This document shows positions 22,074 to 34,560 of a stretch of DNA of 64,000 bases, in pieces. The notes below the pieces were generated by a model. The model was not told the origin of the DNA, searched no databases, and saw nothing but the letters and a program-made list of their open reading frames with translations. The translations under genes and the position numbers were made by a program. The stretch covers positions 123,188,895-123,252,894 of the forward strand of contig CM069434.1 in NCBI GenBank assembly GCA_035610365.1. Direction: 5' to 3'. Source of the stretch: Aquatica leii. Taxonomy: Eukaryota; Arthropoda; Insecta; Coleoptera; Lampyridae. Within the stretch, counting starts at the first letter, position 1. The number at the start of each line of letters is the position of its first letter.

Positions 22074-24780
22074 TGTGTATGTACTACTACAAGCGTAACT
22101 TGCTTTTATGGCCATCGACAAAGAAGCGTCTTTACGTACTAAATACATAAATAACTATTATGTTAGTGTTAGTTATAATTGTTTGAATGTTTAAATTTTG
22201 CATTTATAATATAATAATTTAACTGATTTGAAAACGTATCACATCTGAAAACTTAAATTAGTCACAGACACATTTTGTAATTAAAAAAAACTCATAGTAA
22301 AAGTTTCTTTTTAGTTTGTAGTTTCCGGTCTGTTAAAAAACGTATTAGTTTCTTTTCAAAAGTTTCGTAAAGTGCACGGTTGAAACTTTGTTTTAAATCT
22401 TTTTAAAAGCTTATAGTTGTAATTTTATTTTAGAAAAAAACAAGTACTTTTTGTTGTTAATTAAGTGGCAATAAAAGTGTTTAAAAGTTTTCCGACATAG
22501 CGGGAAGTTTAAACGTGTATTTAGAAAATATATAAGTAATCACGAATGATAAAAGCTTAGGAAGCGTCTGGAAAAGCTTTAAGCTTGTCATCGTATTTGG
22601 AAGTCAGGATGCGTTCATGGCCAGCTAGATGGATGCTTCAAACGTGCTCTATTAGCTTCATTTTTCACAGTTTGATACTCTATATTCATATAACTGGCTT
22701 ATACACAAAGCTTCGTTTAGATTGCAAGCTTTCCTTTCTTATTACTCTTATTCTACTTTGGTATCGTTCAACAATTCTTTATCGAATTATATAAATAATA
22801 ATCTTATTCTTTTCATTTTGTACCTTTCTAAACAATTACTGTTATTAACTCTATTTATCACTGCAGTATTTTTTTTATAAAAGTGTCGCGCTATAAAAAC
22901 ATACACTACAATTCTAAAAAAAAAAGTTTTGTATTACCAGAATAGAATATAATAGAAATTTAAATACGAAAGTGACGAGCAAAACCGACTTGATTTCAAT
23001 TTTCACATAAACAAAGCATGGTTACAAACCAACTCTAAAATATAGTTATTTTATAAGATCTATCTTAGTCTATGCTTATTTGTTTGATAAAATGCCGTTT
23101 GTCTATTCAGATTTTATTACATAATTTTCGTGTGAGTACGCAAATCCGTGCTAAGAATATCTGTTGATTTTTCTATAAATTAAACATAAATAAATAACAA
23201 AATGATGTGGCAATTCGTGTGGGTTGTGAAAAAATGCATAAGATTTTTGCTGTTGAATATCAGTTAATACATTTGCACTTTAGAGTATGGTTTTAAAGTT
23301 AAAGTTTTCAAAGACAAACAAATTATTGAAGGCAGCTTTCCTAAGTTTTCCTGAAGTCACTCTATTTCACAACAATGCGATTGTGTTTAATATCTTAAAC
23401 GCTTCTAAACATTCAATCTAACTGTTGTTTATATGAAACATGACGTGAAACTAATAAACTGTTTTAATTCCTATCTAAAACAGACGTTTAAGGCTGCTTT
23501 TTTAATATTACTATTATTCTTTACTGACAATGCAAAAACAGTCCTTCTATTTTAAATTCGATAGGGTGAATATTGGTGGAGTTATGACTTGCTTGTTTTT
23601 TACAAACTTTTTTTCCTGTATTCAAACATTGACCGATTTTAGTCTTTTATGCGTCATTAGAAAGGTAATGGGAAATCACTACAATTTTAAAAATATATGT
23701 AATGTGTTTTAACAAAAGTTGTGAATTGTTTAATTAGAAATTTTAATAGTAGCTTTGATTTAATTTTTTACACTTTAGCCGTCTGAATATTTTGCTGATT
23801 TTGTTTCTGGAACGGGCAGATAATACCTTTAAAATAAATTTTATTCGAAAATGGAATCTCAAGAAACACCGAAGTTATGATCATTTTTGTAAGGGCTGAA
23901 AATGAGACTTTTGGCAGCTGTTACTAGATTGTTGCGATGACTCGTCCGTTTTACTGGTGACTACGGTAGATGAAACAGCTCTACAGCAAAAGTTAATAAA
24001 ACGCCCACGTGGTAAGTAAAATGGCTACTATTTCCGGTAATCAAAAATTAATAAAATAAGTATATAGTAGTTTGTGTATTGCACATTAAATTTTAGATTT
24101 TGAAATTTGACGCACTATTGGTATTTCTTGTGTTTTGAATAATTTGATTTTCATTCGCAATAGTGAATCTGTGTTGTAATCCATTTAATAAGATCATGCA
24201 CAGAATGAGTAAACAATACACAAGATTGAGACATGTATCGATGTTATTAGCGCGCTAATTTATGATTGTCCTTGTTGACCACTGTGTGCCTGACTGTGGT
24301 GCAATGGATGTCGATGAAATGAAACTCCCGAAGAAAAAGTACCCGTGATTAACGTTATAGGATCCCCGCCGAAAGAATATATAGACAAAAAAGAATTTAA
24401 TACAGAATTAAACAAACTACTTCTATTAATTCGACTATTTGAAGATTGAGAAGTCGCAATCATACTGGCGCAATATGGTTAAGATAGCCGCCGCCGGTGT
24501 AGTCTTAAAATATTTCGACTGAAAACAGTATCCATCCACCAAATCTGATACAAATCAAGAAATTGTGAGTTAAATTTAAAAAAAATTTACGGTTTCTAAT
24601 AAACATGCCAAAATTCAAATTCTTTCAGTCTTTCCATCGACCTGGTTTGCTCGCAAGATCTTACAAGAATTTAGTACTTGATTTATTACAACTAGATTTT
24701 TAGAGCAACTCACAAAAAACTAGTGCGTGAGAACGGTATATTGTGTGAGCCGGAAAAGCGCGTCACTACAAACTATATCA
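22074..24780. other. AT-rich stretch, nothing recognised
   Basis: No frame longer than 69 codons. The frame at 22,585-22,794 is hydrophobic and unrecognised. The right part (about 24,240-24,780) has less biased composition and may be the 5' part of the element coding for the transposase relic that follows. Confidence 0.35.
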
Positions 24781-24799
24781 GTCAGGATATATAACAGCG

Positions 24800-25965
24800 T
24801 GTGCACATTTTTTTTGACCGATGACATCAGTCATGTTTGAGCAGGAAAAGAGATTATGTCACCATCAACGAGAATAATATGATTACTTACGATTACTTAC
24901 GATGAATCTAAAAGAAGCCTATGCCTTAATCAAACAGGAAAATATTGGCTTAAAAATGGGATTTTTGACGTTTGGTACATTAAGGCCCAAAGAACGTTTT
25001 TCAGCCTTTCACAACATGGGTACACATGCCGTTTCCGTTTTCCAATATCATCAAAATGTTAAATTAATTTTTGAACTATTGAAGCAAATATTCAACATAG
25101 AATCATATCAAAATCTTTTCAAAAAAATTATGTGTAGTGAGACAACTGATGGATGTAGTTTAACATAATGCGAGCAATGTCCTGGAATTGACGCATTGAA
25201 GCAATGAGGTAATAGCAAATAGCGAAATTGACGATATTTTACAAACAATGGATATTTCAGAACGGTAAATATATATTAGAATCACAAAATTAACTGTTGC
25301 TTCTCTCTAAATATTTAAAAATGTTCCAAATTAAATATTGATATTCTATATAAATTTTGAAAAATCTACTTTGGAAACCATGAAAGAATCTGCAGACATT
25401 TTCATCTCAGGATTCAGCGTGCAAATTGCTGATTTGATTCCTTACAATTTTATTTATAAAGAAAACAGGCTGCCTATATGAATAAACGATAAGGAACACT
25501 GAGGCAAAGCCAATTCCTACGATATCCGATTTTACTGAAAATTATTCGTTTGTGATTCAAGTACGTGTTCAATAATCCTAATGATTTAGGTGATAATGTC
25601 AAAAAACAAAATTTTCTACAAGATACCGTTCAAGGATGCCATTAGTCATTTACAGCATCAAAACTGGAAAACATAATTACAATGGTGTATACCAATTTCA
25701 GCAAGAGTTATTTGCTTACTTAATGTAACGATTTCAAACGATCAACCAAATAACTTTCTTTTCTGGTAGAACAGGTTCTTAGTACACAAAGAAAAAAAAT
25801 TCTACCAATTGTGTCAGTACAAAGCAACCCATGGTTTTGACGTCAAATTTCATTTTTTGCTACGTCACATGGCAAAGGACCCTGCAAGCGAATCGGAGGC
25901 GCGTTTAAAAGGAATGCAACAAAAGCGAGTTGACAGCAATCGTACAATACTTAAATAACAAGTGC
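24800..25965 (+). pseudogene. Degraded transposase-like protein of an unnamed arthropod family
   Basis: Scattered but ordered blocks can be read on plus. HIFFDR and KRDYVTINENN lie at about 24,807-24,882. NLKEAYALIKQENIGLKMG and FGTLRPKERF fall in the open frame 24,902-25,168, with yHQNVKLIFELL and CSETTDGCSLT. ISDFTENYSFVIQ is near 25,530-25,568. FHFFATSHGKGPCKRIGGAF is near 25,848-25,907. I recognise these blocks as a widespread arthropod protein family whose function is not established. The acidic DF-ENY and His-rich SHGKGP motifs look like parts of a nuclease-fold transposase, which is inference. Several frame changes and stops make it dead. No inverted repeats were identified. Confidence 0.6.
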
Positions 25966-25979
25966 ACGGGATTTATTTA

Positions 25980-26265
25980 CATAACAAGAACGATTAAAAT
26001 AAAATTGCACGTTCATAAAAACACTACATTGCTTAATAATTCCATATTAATAGTAATAAACGTTTCTACACTTTCACTAAAAATTTAAATTTATTTGATA
26101 AATGTTTGCATTTTAGGTGAATTCAGTTTCATATATTTTTATGAACATTAAATCTTTAGATAATTTCTACAGAAATGAATATTTTAGAGAGCAAAGTTAG
26201 CTTAAACCGTTAGTTTGAAGATAATTAGCAAAAGGTCGTCTTTGATTAAATTTAATGATTGGTTG

Positions 26266-26296
<31 letters not shown>

Positions 26297-26480
26297 AATA
26301 ATGTCACAATTGTTGAAAATAAAATTAATAACTAAATATAGTAGTTAGTATTAAAAACTCGAAAAAGTTTTAAGAGATGTGATGTAACTGTTAGAAAAAA
26401 TATTTATTTTTACTATTATAAATATAGTAAACCAAGTGCGTTTTCTAGTTTTTTGCACCAATTGGGATTATGTTTAATAT
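25980..26480. other. AT-rich stretch with an (AT)n microsatellite
   Basis: An uninterrupted TA-dinucleotide run occupies about 26,266-26,292. The rest is AT-rich with no frame of note. Confidence 0.7.
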
Positions 26481-26481
26481 A

Positions 26482-27560
26482 TACAGGATGGTCTAACAAC
26501 AACATTACAAGATGGGTTTGTGGCCAATTAAATGCTCTTCCTTCCCTGAATTCAGCACATTATTTTGTTTTTAACTAAAAAAGCTTAGATAGTTCAATTG
26601 TAATTTTAAAAGAACTACTTTTACAGTCATTTATCAACATTGTGAGTTTCAGCCTAAACGTAATAAAGTGTGAACAACTCTTTAATTTTGAAATAAAAAT
26701 AATGATTAATTTTTGAAAGTATCAATAAAAGAATTTTATACAATTTTAATTGAGTAAATGTTCGAAGTAACTTTAACTTCCATTCAATAATAAAGATTTT
26801 GATGAAAATGTTATCGAACATTCTGAGGCATTTCAAGAGTAATAACACAACATTCTTCTATTATGCGCTTAAGTAAATATTGTAAGTGCTCAAAAGCAGT
26901 CAAATCAATTTTACTTTTTCAGTTTAAAAAAAAACTTAATTAGGCGAGATCAGGAGATTGCGGTGGCCATTTTGTCCATCTTTTATTTCAATCCATTGGT
27001 TCGGAAATCGTTGGTCTAGGTATTGTCAATTCGTTTTTTCAGATAACTTTTATTATTTTTTTAAAATAACGGTTATCATTGACTCAATGTGATTTTCCAG
27101 AAAATTCATATAAGTTTTTCCGTTAAAAAAACCCAGCGATACTATAACCATAAATACCGACACAGTTTTGCGGTTGTAGAGTGTGCACTTCTTACATTAA
27201 CTCCAGATTCAAATCAGACCTATAGCGACGTTATGACAATTGACACTCCTAGAAAAAGCAGATGTTAAAAAAGCAAATTTGAATTTGTCATATTCCGTTC
27301 AGTCATGTTTTTTTTGTAATCGTCGATCAAAGTCATCTTCATTAAGTTCCTGTACCACTAAACTTGTAACGATAAAATTTGTAGTGTTCTAAATTTTTTG
27401 AATACTGGTCCTTGATAAACTAAATAAAGTCCAGTAGCCATTTCTCTCGTACTCAATGTAGGAGTAACAACTTGGGCTAAAAGTGTTACTTCTATTACTT
27501 CATTTTTGACGGGAGGTTTGGCAATTTTTTTTTTAATTATTTATTATAGTTGTAACCAAA
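26482..27560 (-). pseudogene. mariner-like transposase relic
   Basis: On minus from about 27,530: VVTPTLSTREMATGLYLVYQ, a helix-turn-helix-like segment, then VQELNEDDFDRRLQ (about 27,365-27,330). A decayed centre follows, then RFPNQWIEIKDGQNG (about 27,030-26,960), the block before the third catalytic residue. Last comes LKRIIEECCVITLEMPQNVR (about 26,875-26,815), the carboxyl helix. The order is that of mariner-type transposases, and the FPNQWI block is shared with the DD41D element at 36 kb. TATACAGGATGGTC at 26,480-26,493 resembles a mariner left end. The right end was not found. Confidence 0.72.
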
Positions 27561-27792
27561 TTTAATATGTATATTTTTATTTTACATTTTATCCAAATAT
27601 CGTTTGTTAAACAAATTTGCAGTGGCATATCCGTATCTATTGTTTTCAAAATAAAAAGAAATGAGTTTTAACTCTTTCAGTTATTGTGTAAACTATTTTT
27701 GTTAGTATAAAAACAAATCACTAATCGAGCATCAATTGTTTAATTTTTGAATGGAATAGCTTTGTACTTAAAAATTTTGTACTGTCACCTAA

Positions 27793-27960
27793 GGCCCGGT
27801 TTCACAATTAAGGATTAAATTCCAGATTAACTAATCTACGGTTAATTTTAAAATCCTATCATATTATTGGTCAGTTTAAAACCAATGATATGACAGTATT
27901 TTTAATTTAATCTGAGTTTAAGTTAACCAAAGTTTAAGCTACGATTGATAAACCGACTCT
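27793..27960. mobile_element. Probable MITE with GGCCCGGTTTCACAA end
   Basis: The left end GGCCCGGTTTCACAATTAA and the complement of the right end (GAGTCGGTTTATCAATCG) share CGGTTT and CAAT. TAA precedes the left end and TTA follows the right end. Inside, TATCATATTATTGGT (27,857-27,871) and its inverse ACCAATGATATGACAG form a hairpin. About 165 bp, non-coding. The 3-bp T/A duplication would fit the PIF/Harbinger group, but the right end is decayed. Confidence 0.4.
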
Positions 27961-28352
27961 TAATGACAATTGACTTATTTCAATCTCGGGCGGTGAAACT
28001 GTAAAATTTATGGCAAAAGTTGTGCCTCTCAACCATATAAATTTTAACTTCTTGAAACCACTCTTTCGAGTTTTAAAACACATTTTTTTGCGATTTAAGT
28101 CAATAATTTGATTTTGCACTACAGGATTTGCAATAGATGGTTCCATTTCAACTAGTACATTATTTTCTTTCTCTTGACTCGTGCTGATGATCTTATTTGA
28201 CTTATTTTTTTATTTTTTGAGATTACAAAACGTGCTTGCTTCTAAATTGCTTTATTTCTACGTATTTTTTTGACTATTGACTTTTTTATTTCTTTTTATA
28301 TACCACTTTAGCCACCTCGTTGTGTTTTTGTATATTTTAAGAAATTATTATA

Positions 28353-29043
28353 TACTAGCTGTACCCTGCCACGCTTCGCAGTGGCACATTGTGATTGAAT
28401 GGTTGACATTTAATGTAATTATATTTATATACATTAAAAGTGAGGTTAATCCAAAATAAATAATATAATTACTAAATAATATAATTACGTCCACGTGTTA
28501 GATGTAATAAAAAAGATATAACCACTCACTTCTGTTAGAAATTCACTTGAATTATAATAAGTCCTTTTATTTTGCCTGTCAGTTAATAATATTTTTACTG
28601 TCCATCTTTGATATAAAATATAACCTCTACTTACGATTTGGTGAAAGGCGCAGTTCGATCACAACACTATCACACCAAAAATTTTTGATTTAAGTGAATA
28701 TTTAATTCAGATTGTATAATAATCAGAATCAGATGCAAATTTTTTTGCAAATAAACAATGTAATTGGGAACGAAATTGTTTCTCATGTGACTGCGTCATT
28801 ACTATTGCGGTTGTCAGCGAGTGTTTTCCTCGCTTATGGCAGATGGCGCGGTCACTGGTACACAACTGATCGTTAAAAAAACTGTTTTCTCGCGGTCGCA
28901 GATATGTGACTGATGCAAAAAATAGATAAAAACAATCTTTGATGCGGATTTTATATCATGTTAAAATTTCAACTCAATCGGTACAGAACTTTTTGAGTTT
29001 TTGAAGCGTACACAAACCAACATAACATTTTTAAATATATAGA
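28353..29043 (+). mobile_element. Short interspersed element ACTAGCTGTACCC...AAATATATAGAT
   Basis: The element starts ATACTAGCTGTACCCTGCCACGCTTCGCAGTGGC and ends CACAAACCAACATAACATTTTTAAATATATAGAT. A start with the AGCTGTACCC motif and a tail of TATATAGAT-like repeats are a pattern I know from dispersed elements in many arthropod genomes, usually non-coding and tied to retroelement 3' ends. About 690 bp, no open frame. I cannot assign the class. Confidence 0.45.
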
Positions 29044-29062
29044 TTTATGCAATATTATATAT

Positions 29063-29475
29063 TGAAACGTTCAGCTTCGAGAGTGTTCACGTTCACGTGT
29101 TTGTTATCAACAACTAGAATGTTTGGGAAAGATGTAGAAAATTCTCGAAAGATAGCGGAAATGTATAAAAACAATTAAAACGAGTCATAGGTCAGTTATT
29201 CGAAGTCGCAAGTGTTAAGAAGATGTTTAAATAAATACGTGATTAACGCGTGTTCGAGATAAATATAACGGAGTATAATGTTACGTGACTTTAATGTAAA
29301 CAAGTGTCAATTTTCGATAAACAAAAGTTATCTGCGGACATTATCTTTTGAGTGATTGTACTATATAAATTAGTGTAAGTGTTTTTCTTAAATATCGTTA
29401 GATTTAATTAGTTTGTGCAGTTATCAACGTGTAAATATTTTGTGTATAAATAATTTAGTTGTAAAATTCGTTACA
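29063..29475 (+). repeat. Solo LTR, family 2, copy a
   Basis: 413 bp beginning TGAAACGTTC and ending TTCGTTACA, flanked by ATAT on both sides (29,059-29,062 and 29,476-29,479). It aligns with 47,360-47,784: both share AGGTCAGTTATT, GTGTAAACAAGTGT, a TTATCTT block and TATAGTGTAAGTGTTTTT-like sequence in the same order. Confidence 0.85.
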
Positions 29476-29479
29476 ATAT

Positions 29480-30779
29480 GTTAGAATTGTGTATATGACA
29501 CGATTTTCTTACAATATTGTGCCTATGCATCTCCACATGGGCTGTGACTCTATGCACATCTCTACAAAGCGCAGACACATTTCTATGTTAACTTTGTATA
29601 ATAGTAATATAGCAATAGTAAAATTTTACACACTGTTAATTTCCCAGTATTTCGAAGTGTTAAACGAAACAGCGAACAAAATTTGATTAGAAAATAAACC
29701 ATTTCAGATATAAAATTTAGTTAGGGACATTAATGGCACATTTATTCAATTTTAATATTATTTTAGCGTTGTTTATTAAAACTTAATAGATTGTTAATTT
29801 TTTACGTTTAACCAGTACGCTGTTTCATTATAACGTAGTTTAAAATTAAGTTTACGTATGAACGAGTTTAATTACCATAATACTTTTTTTTAATATTCAA
29901 CGGAACTTTACAAATTGGTATGCATAAATAGTAATTAAACTAAAGTGCCAAAACAAAAACAATTACAAACTCTGAGAGAATATATCATATTATTTTACAA
30001 ATTGATAAATAGGTTACCTAATTCCAATAACTAATTTTGAAGTAATTTAAATTTTTATTAGTTTATGGTGCAACTAAAAAAATAATTGAACTAAGATTTA
30101 GTAATTTGATAAACTCAAATTTAAAAAAAATTAATATATCTTAATAATTTAATCTCATTAAAAAAAATTAATTTGAACACTATTAAAACAACATTTTTAC
30201 ATGTGTTAGTCCGCATTAGGTATATGTTTCTATTTACTTGTTTTAACTTACTCGTAATAAAATTATTCCTTAATGCTAATTACTACGTTGTTAATCGTCG
30301 TTGTCGACTTTTACAATAATAACAATTTAAAAATATTATAGTATACGGGTAAACTAATTAACATCTTGTTTGCATACGTATTATCCGATTATTAAATTTA
30401 ACTAAAGTTGAGCTTTAGGCAATTATCTTAAAACCAGTAGTCTGATTGCCTGGAATATTAATTTTCATAACAAGTAACGAAGGGTTGATGTCAATCAGAG
30501 ATTACAATACAAGACCTAAATAAATTGTAAACAGTGTTATTGATAACCTTTAAATCCCTGTTAATATTGTGATAATAATTATAAGTAATTAATGCTTGAT
30601 TTTTTATTCTTAAAGCACATTGATTATTTACTGTAGAAATAATTAATATAATAAATGCTTTTACAGTAGTTAAGTGTAGAAAATGATTAGTTAATAAAAA
30701 TATAATAAAAACAAAAGTGTAAATAAATATAAAATTTTTTATCAGTTAAAGCTCCTTGGATTGTAAATAAATTTTTGTA
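29480..30779. other. AT-rich stretch, nothing recognised
   Basis: No repeat partner or coding signal; very high A+T with many short runs. Confidence 0.4.
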
Positions 30780-31290
30780 CTCGCCGCCTGGGAAGTGAAG
30801 TTTTACATACGTGTGCAGCCAATCAGGAAATTGTTATTCCCGCACGAGTGCGGGAAAAATCACAAAAAACACTGGCATTTACAGACATTTAAACAATAAT
30901 ATTATAATGCAATTTTAATTTGTAATTGTTAAAAACCGTTTTCCCAGTGTTTTTTATTAATAAAAACAAGAAGTAAACTTAAAAAAGCAATACAAAGTAT
31001 ACAAAATATGATCAGCACAAACACTTTAGACATCAAATGTCAATTCATAGCACTCTACACTTTTCATCAAGGTGACTATATCAAAATTTGACATTAATAT
31101 AAAATGATTGCTTCTGCTTATCAAAGGAAATATTTGCTTGTTACAAAAAATTATGTACAAACCTCTTGCGGGAAAATCATTCTAGCATTCGCGCTATTAA
31201 AGCACTCCCTCACTTCGTTCGCTCGTGCTTTAAATGCGCTCATGTAGGAAAAACTTCTTCCCGAACTTGGTTTGTAAATAACTATTAATA
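30780..31290. repeat. Hairpin-rich non-coding element
   Basis: CCCGCACGAGTGCGGG (30,839-30,854) is a perfect 7-bp stem. Near 31,188-31,236, GCGCTATTAAAGCAC pairs with GTGCTTTAAATGCGC around a 19-nt loop containing CACTTCGTTCGCTCG. The two GC-rich hairpins stand out in AT-rich surroundings and bracket about 400 bp with no open frame. This is probably a MITE-like or other non-autonomous element. Exact ends are not defined. Confidence 0.45.
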
Positions 31291-32929
31291 ATTACTAAAG
31301 TTTTGTGTATTTAATTGAAATTCAATAATTTTAAATGTATTCTTGGCATATAATAACTTCAAAAAATTCAAAACTAGCTTTATAGTAACATTTAAAAAAA
31401 ACATATTTTAATTTTCTTTTATGATTTAAATTATTTTATCACCATCAAAATCTTCTTCTTCTAAATTATTAAGATATAATTTCATTTTCTGTTGGCGGCA
31501 TTATAAACTAATCAGCATAATTCACCTACGCACCGAAGCCTTACGAAGAATGTCCGTTTTTGTCCGATGAAGTATAACGTGGTATAACCTCAGTTTTTTT
31601 ATTACTTTAAATGCTTGTTAAAACGATGTCTACTACCATATAAAAATTTAAAATATTGTATTCTAATATGTAATTTATAATTACAGTGTTTTTTTATAAG
31701 TTTAGATCTTCACTAAACATAGTAAAGTTAAAAAATATAATCATTATTTATCCTGTGCATATTTGTATTAATCAACATGGGAGCATATATTTTAATTAAT
31801 ACAACTTTGATAACAGAATGATGGAATAATCATGTTATGTGATATGATTTTGGCACCACAGTGACATTCAGCTTTCTTATAGATAGTATCATTTTAATGC
31901 CTCAAAAATGTTAGTGACAATTTATAGATACCGATTTCATTCGGAATTTTCTACACAAATTTTGTATGAAAAAAATGGTCAAAATGATGTCTCGAGAAAT
32001 ATTATTAAAAAGATATCTTTTTACGAGAATTTTGTTATTTGGGCAATATTCAGCATCTTTGTTTTCATAGATCGTTGACTTCCTGTTAACTTGTTCATGC
32101 TTCTTTTTGTGAGAGTTCAAGTCTGACCAGCAGAAGGAATCACTAAAAGCATGCACTGGTCATACAGCTTAGTCTTTAAGTATTGTAGAATATTTTTATT
32201 TTTCAATATATGTATAAGCGAGCTTTACGAAAGCTAAACATCCTACTTTTACTGTTCTATTTATTTATTTTTTTTCTTTATCTGGCTTTATAATTTACTA
32301 AGTATACGCGGTGTGTATAAATTCGTTGAATTCTGAATCAAAAATCTTAATGGTAAAATGTATCACGCCTCATACGTCTTCACGAGGTTCTCAAAACTTG
32401 GACCTTTGGTCTATAAATAAGTGTTTCGATATATGTTGGTAGTTTAAGATGCGTTTAAGAATAATAAAAAAAAATTGATACTTTTGTTTCGTTGACGATT
32501 TTTTTTTTTTAATTCAAAGTTTATTTTTAACATTTCTTTATTAACGTATTTTTATGAAAAACACAATTGGCAATGTTGCAAAACAAAGTTTTTGAATCAT
32601 TTGCACAATCTCAGTCATCTTCGTTAATTTAAATCAGAATTTGAAACTGCATCGTTCAACACTGGTAAACACTGGCAAAAAAATCCATTATAGTTGTAAA
32701 AATTTCCGGTTTTAATAACTTTCACTCAATTTCATCCTCGATTTTAGTAACTATGATAAGATCACCCCTTTCACACCTTCGATGCGAAATAATAATTTTC
32801 TAACACTTTAACCCCAAGTAAGGTGTGTCTTGTGTTTGTACAAACATCGATAGTAACGAGAAAGTTGTTATGCATCATAAATGTTTAGATACGAAAAAAG
32901 CTATTTGTTTCAAATTAACATTATTTCTG
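31291..32929. other. AT-rich stretch with one possible zinc-finger-like fragment
   Basis: A minus frame at 31,911-32,156 (81 codons) contains FCWSDLNSHKKKHEQ, which resembles the His half of a C2H2 finger. The Cys pair before it is not present in frame. With no splice context or second finger it cannot be called an exon. Nothing else was recognised. Confidence 0.25.
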
Positions 32930-33215
32930 GTTTCGTTTAGAAGAAATTGCAACAAATTACGCCACAGGATGAAGCAAATTTTCTTGTAGAGCCAACTGAA
33001 CGGTTTTGTTATTGGGGATATTTATTGTAGAAGCTAACTGTCGAGAACAAAGCAAAGGATTTTGGTATACATGGTCTAAAATTTGTTCTTCTAGTTATAT
33101 TGCATGCCTTTTGTTTTGGTCGACCAGCATTAGCGTTTGTCGTTATAAGCAAACCAGTTTCTCAAAATCGTTGATCAAGTTTTTAAAATGTATTTTCTCT
33201 AAATTGTCTGCGGTT
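32930..33215 (-). pseudogene. mariner-like transposase amino-terminal fragment
   Basis: On minus, after an NDFEKLVCL stretch, the reading LEEQILDHVYQNPLLCSRQLASTINIPNN then VQLALQENLLHPVA matches the second helix-turn-helix of mariner transposases (E-IL-HV-NP--S-RQLA--I-IP---V---L-E--LHP). One stop interrupts it. The catalytic part is not found to the left. An isolated 5' piece of a transposase gene. Confidence 0.7.
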
Positions 33216-33217
33216 TG

Positions 33218-33382
33218 ATTTGGCGAATTTTTTCTTTCCATGACGATTTTAGAATCTGGCGAGTCAATTAAAATTCGCACTGAAGCTTACATGTCAGCCA
33301 AAGGTAGACGTAAAATTAAAAAAATGGGAAAAAAGCGCCAGATTCTAAAATTGTCATTTAAAAAAAATCGCCAAATTGCACG
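33218..33382. repeat. Foldback: about 47-bp imperfect inverted repeat
   Basis: ATTTGGCGAATTTTTTC...TTTTAGAATCTGGCG (33,218-33,262) is inverted at 33,335-33,382 (CGCCAGATTCTAAAA...ATCGCCAAAT), with about 85 percent match and a 70-bp spacer. The 64-codon frame across it (33,240-33,434) is Lys/Arg-rich and likely a by-product. It is directly beside the mariner fragment and may be part of that element's end or a separate foldback MITE. Confidence 0.55.
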
Positions 33383-33502
33383 AATTAGCTGGAGTTTCTG
33401 GTTGCTTGGGAGGTGTAGATCAGATTATAAATAAAATAAAACAGTGTTCAACATCCTTTTTTAATTTAATCTACGACAATTGGGACTGGATTACCTAAAT
33501 AT

Positions 33503-33739
33503 ATACAGGGGGGCTTAAAAACGTATAACGTTTATGAAGGACGAGTTTCCGGGCGTATTTAACGCGACTAAATTGGTGACTTCTTCATCCGCGGCTTAAT
33601 TCAGTACCAAGAACTCAACAAAATTGTTAAAAGCGTTTGACAAGATGTGACTCTTATAAGTTTATGTTTCTGTTAACCCCTACATAATAATTAGGTTAAA
33701 AGATATTACGGTAGCCTCTACTAGAAAACCAACCATGGC
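33503..33739. other. Possible transposon end TATACAGGGGGGC
   Basis: ATATATACAGGGGGGCTTAAAAACGTATAACG at about 33,500-33,530 has the look of a mariner-type terminal repeat (TACAGGG...). Its partner end was not found before the LINE fragment starts. Confidence 0.25.
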
Positions 33740-34560
33740 TAACGTAAAATTATCTATTTGCAGTGATTTATTATGTTTCATTTTGTATCTTTTTTGTTAC
33801 GTTGGTTTTTGTTGTTTCTGGTATTTTTGTTTTTGAATACTACAGATCTGTATAAATTCATTTTAATTTCTAATTTTTTCACCGTCCTTGTCTTTTTTAG
33901 CTATACTTCTAGTTTTTCCTAGGGTTGGTCTAACACTTTCATACTTTTATATGTTTCTACAACTTCTTGTATTTGCTTCTCTTTATTTTTTTTACATTTT
34001 TTTTCTAATGGCTTTATTTAGTTCTGTATATTTTTCCGACATCTGTTTGCCCTGTTTTATTAGTTTCCGCCTCTTTTTAAGCATTTCTTGCTCTCATTAA
34101 TCGGTGATCACATCCTACTGACACTTTTACTTACTTACTTTTACTTCCAGTTTAACATGAAAGTCTCTCGTAATAATTAAAGTTTGGGAGTGCTCTTCGT
34201 CAACTATTTTTGTAATGTTTTTACAGAAACTTTTTATGACGTCGTTTTCGTAGCTACTCGTGGGAGCATGTATCTTTATAATTTTCATGTTATTGTTTTT
34301 ATTTATTTTTAATATTATATAAGCAACTTTATTTGATACTCTTAAATTTACTTTTGTTACTACTATACGTCTATGAAACCTACATTCCCGACCTTGTTTT
34401 CTACGCAGGTTGTATGAGATAAAGTGTTGCCTAAGGCAAGGTCTATTCCCTTTTTTTTGAGTTTTTGTAGGCAGTCCCGGGCCGTACATAAGAGCAAAGT
34501 CTTGTGGTGCACGACGGCGCCGAGGTTCCTAAAAGACTCAAAACTCAAAAGCGAAAAAAA
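33740..34560 (-). pseudogene. LINE endonuclease fragment
   Basis: On minus, IIKIHAPTSSYENDVIKSFC (about 34,272-34,215) is the YAPTS block of the apurinic-type endonuclease of LINE ORF2. It is followed by a degraded GDFN region (ITRDFHVKLEV). After frame loss, SVGCDHRLMRARNA (about 34,115-34,070) matches the SDHRLVRA active-site block at the end of the domain. A Lys-rich linker continues to about 33,740. In RTE- and CR1-like elements this nuclease nicks the target DNA for reverse transcription. The reverse transcriptase is absent and the amino end is cut near 34,560. Confidence 0.78.

Noticed and set aside
31911-32156. Possible C2H2 zinc-finger exon
   Set aside because: Only the His half of a finger fits, the Cys pair is missing and there is no second finger or clear splice site.
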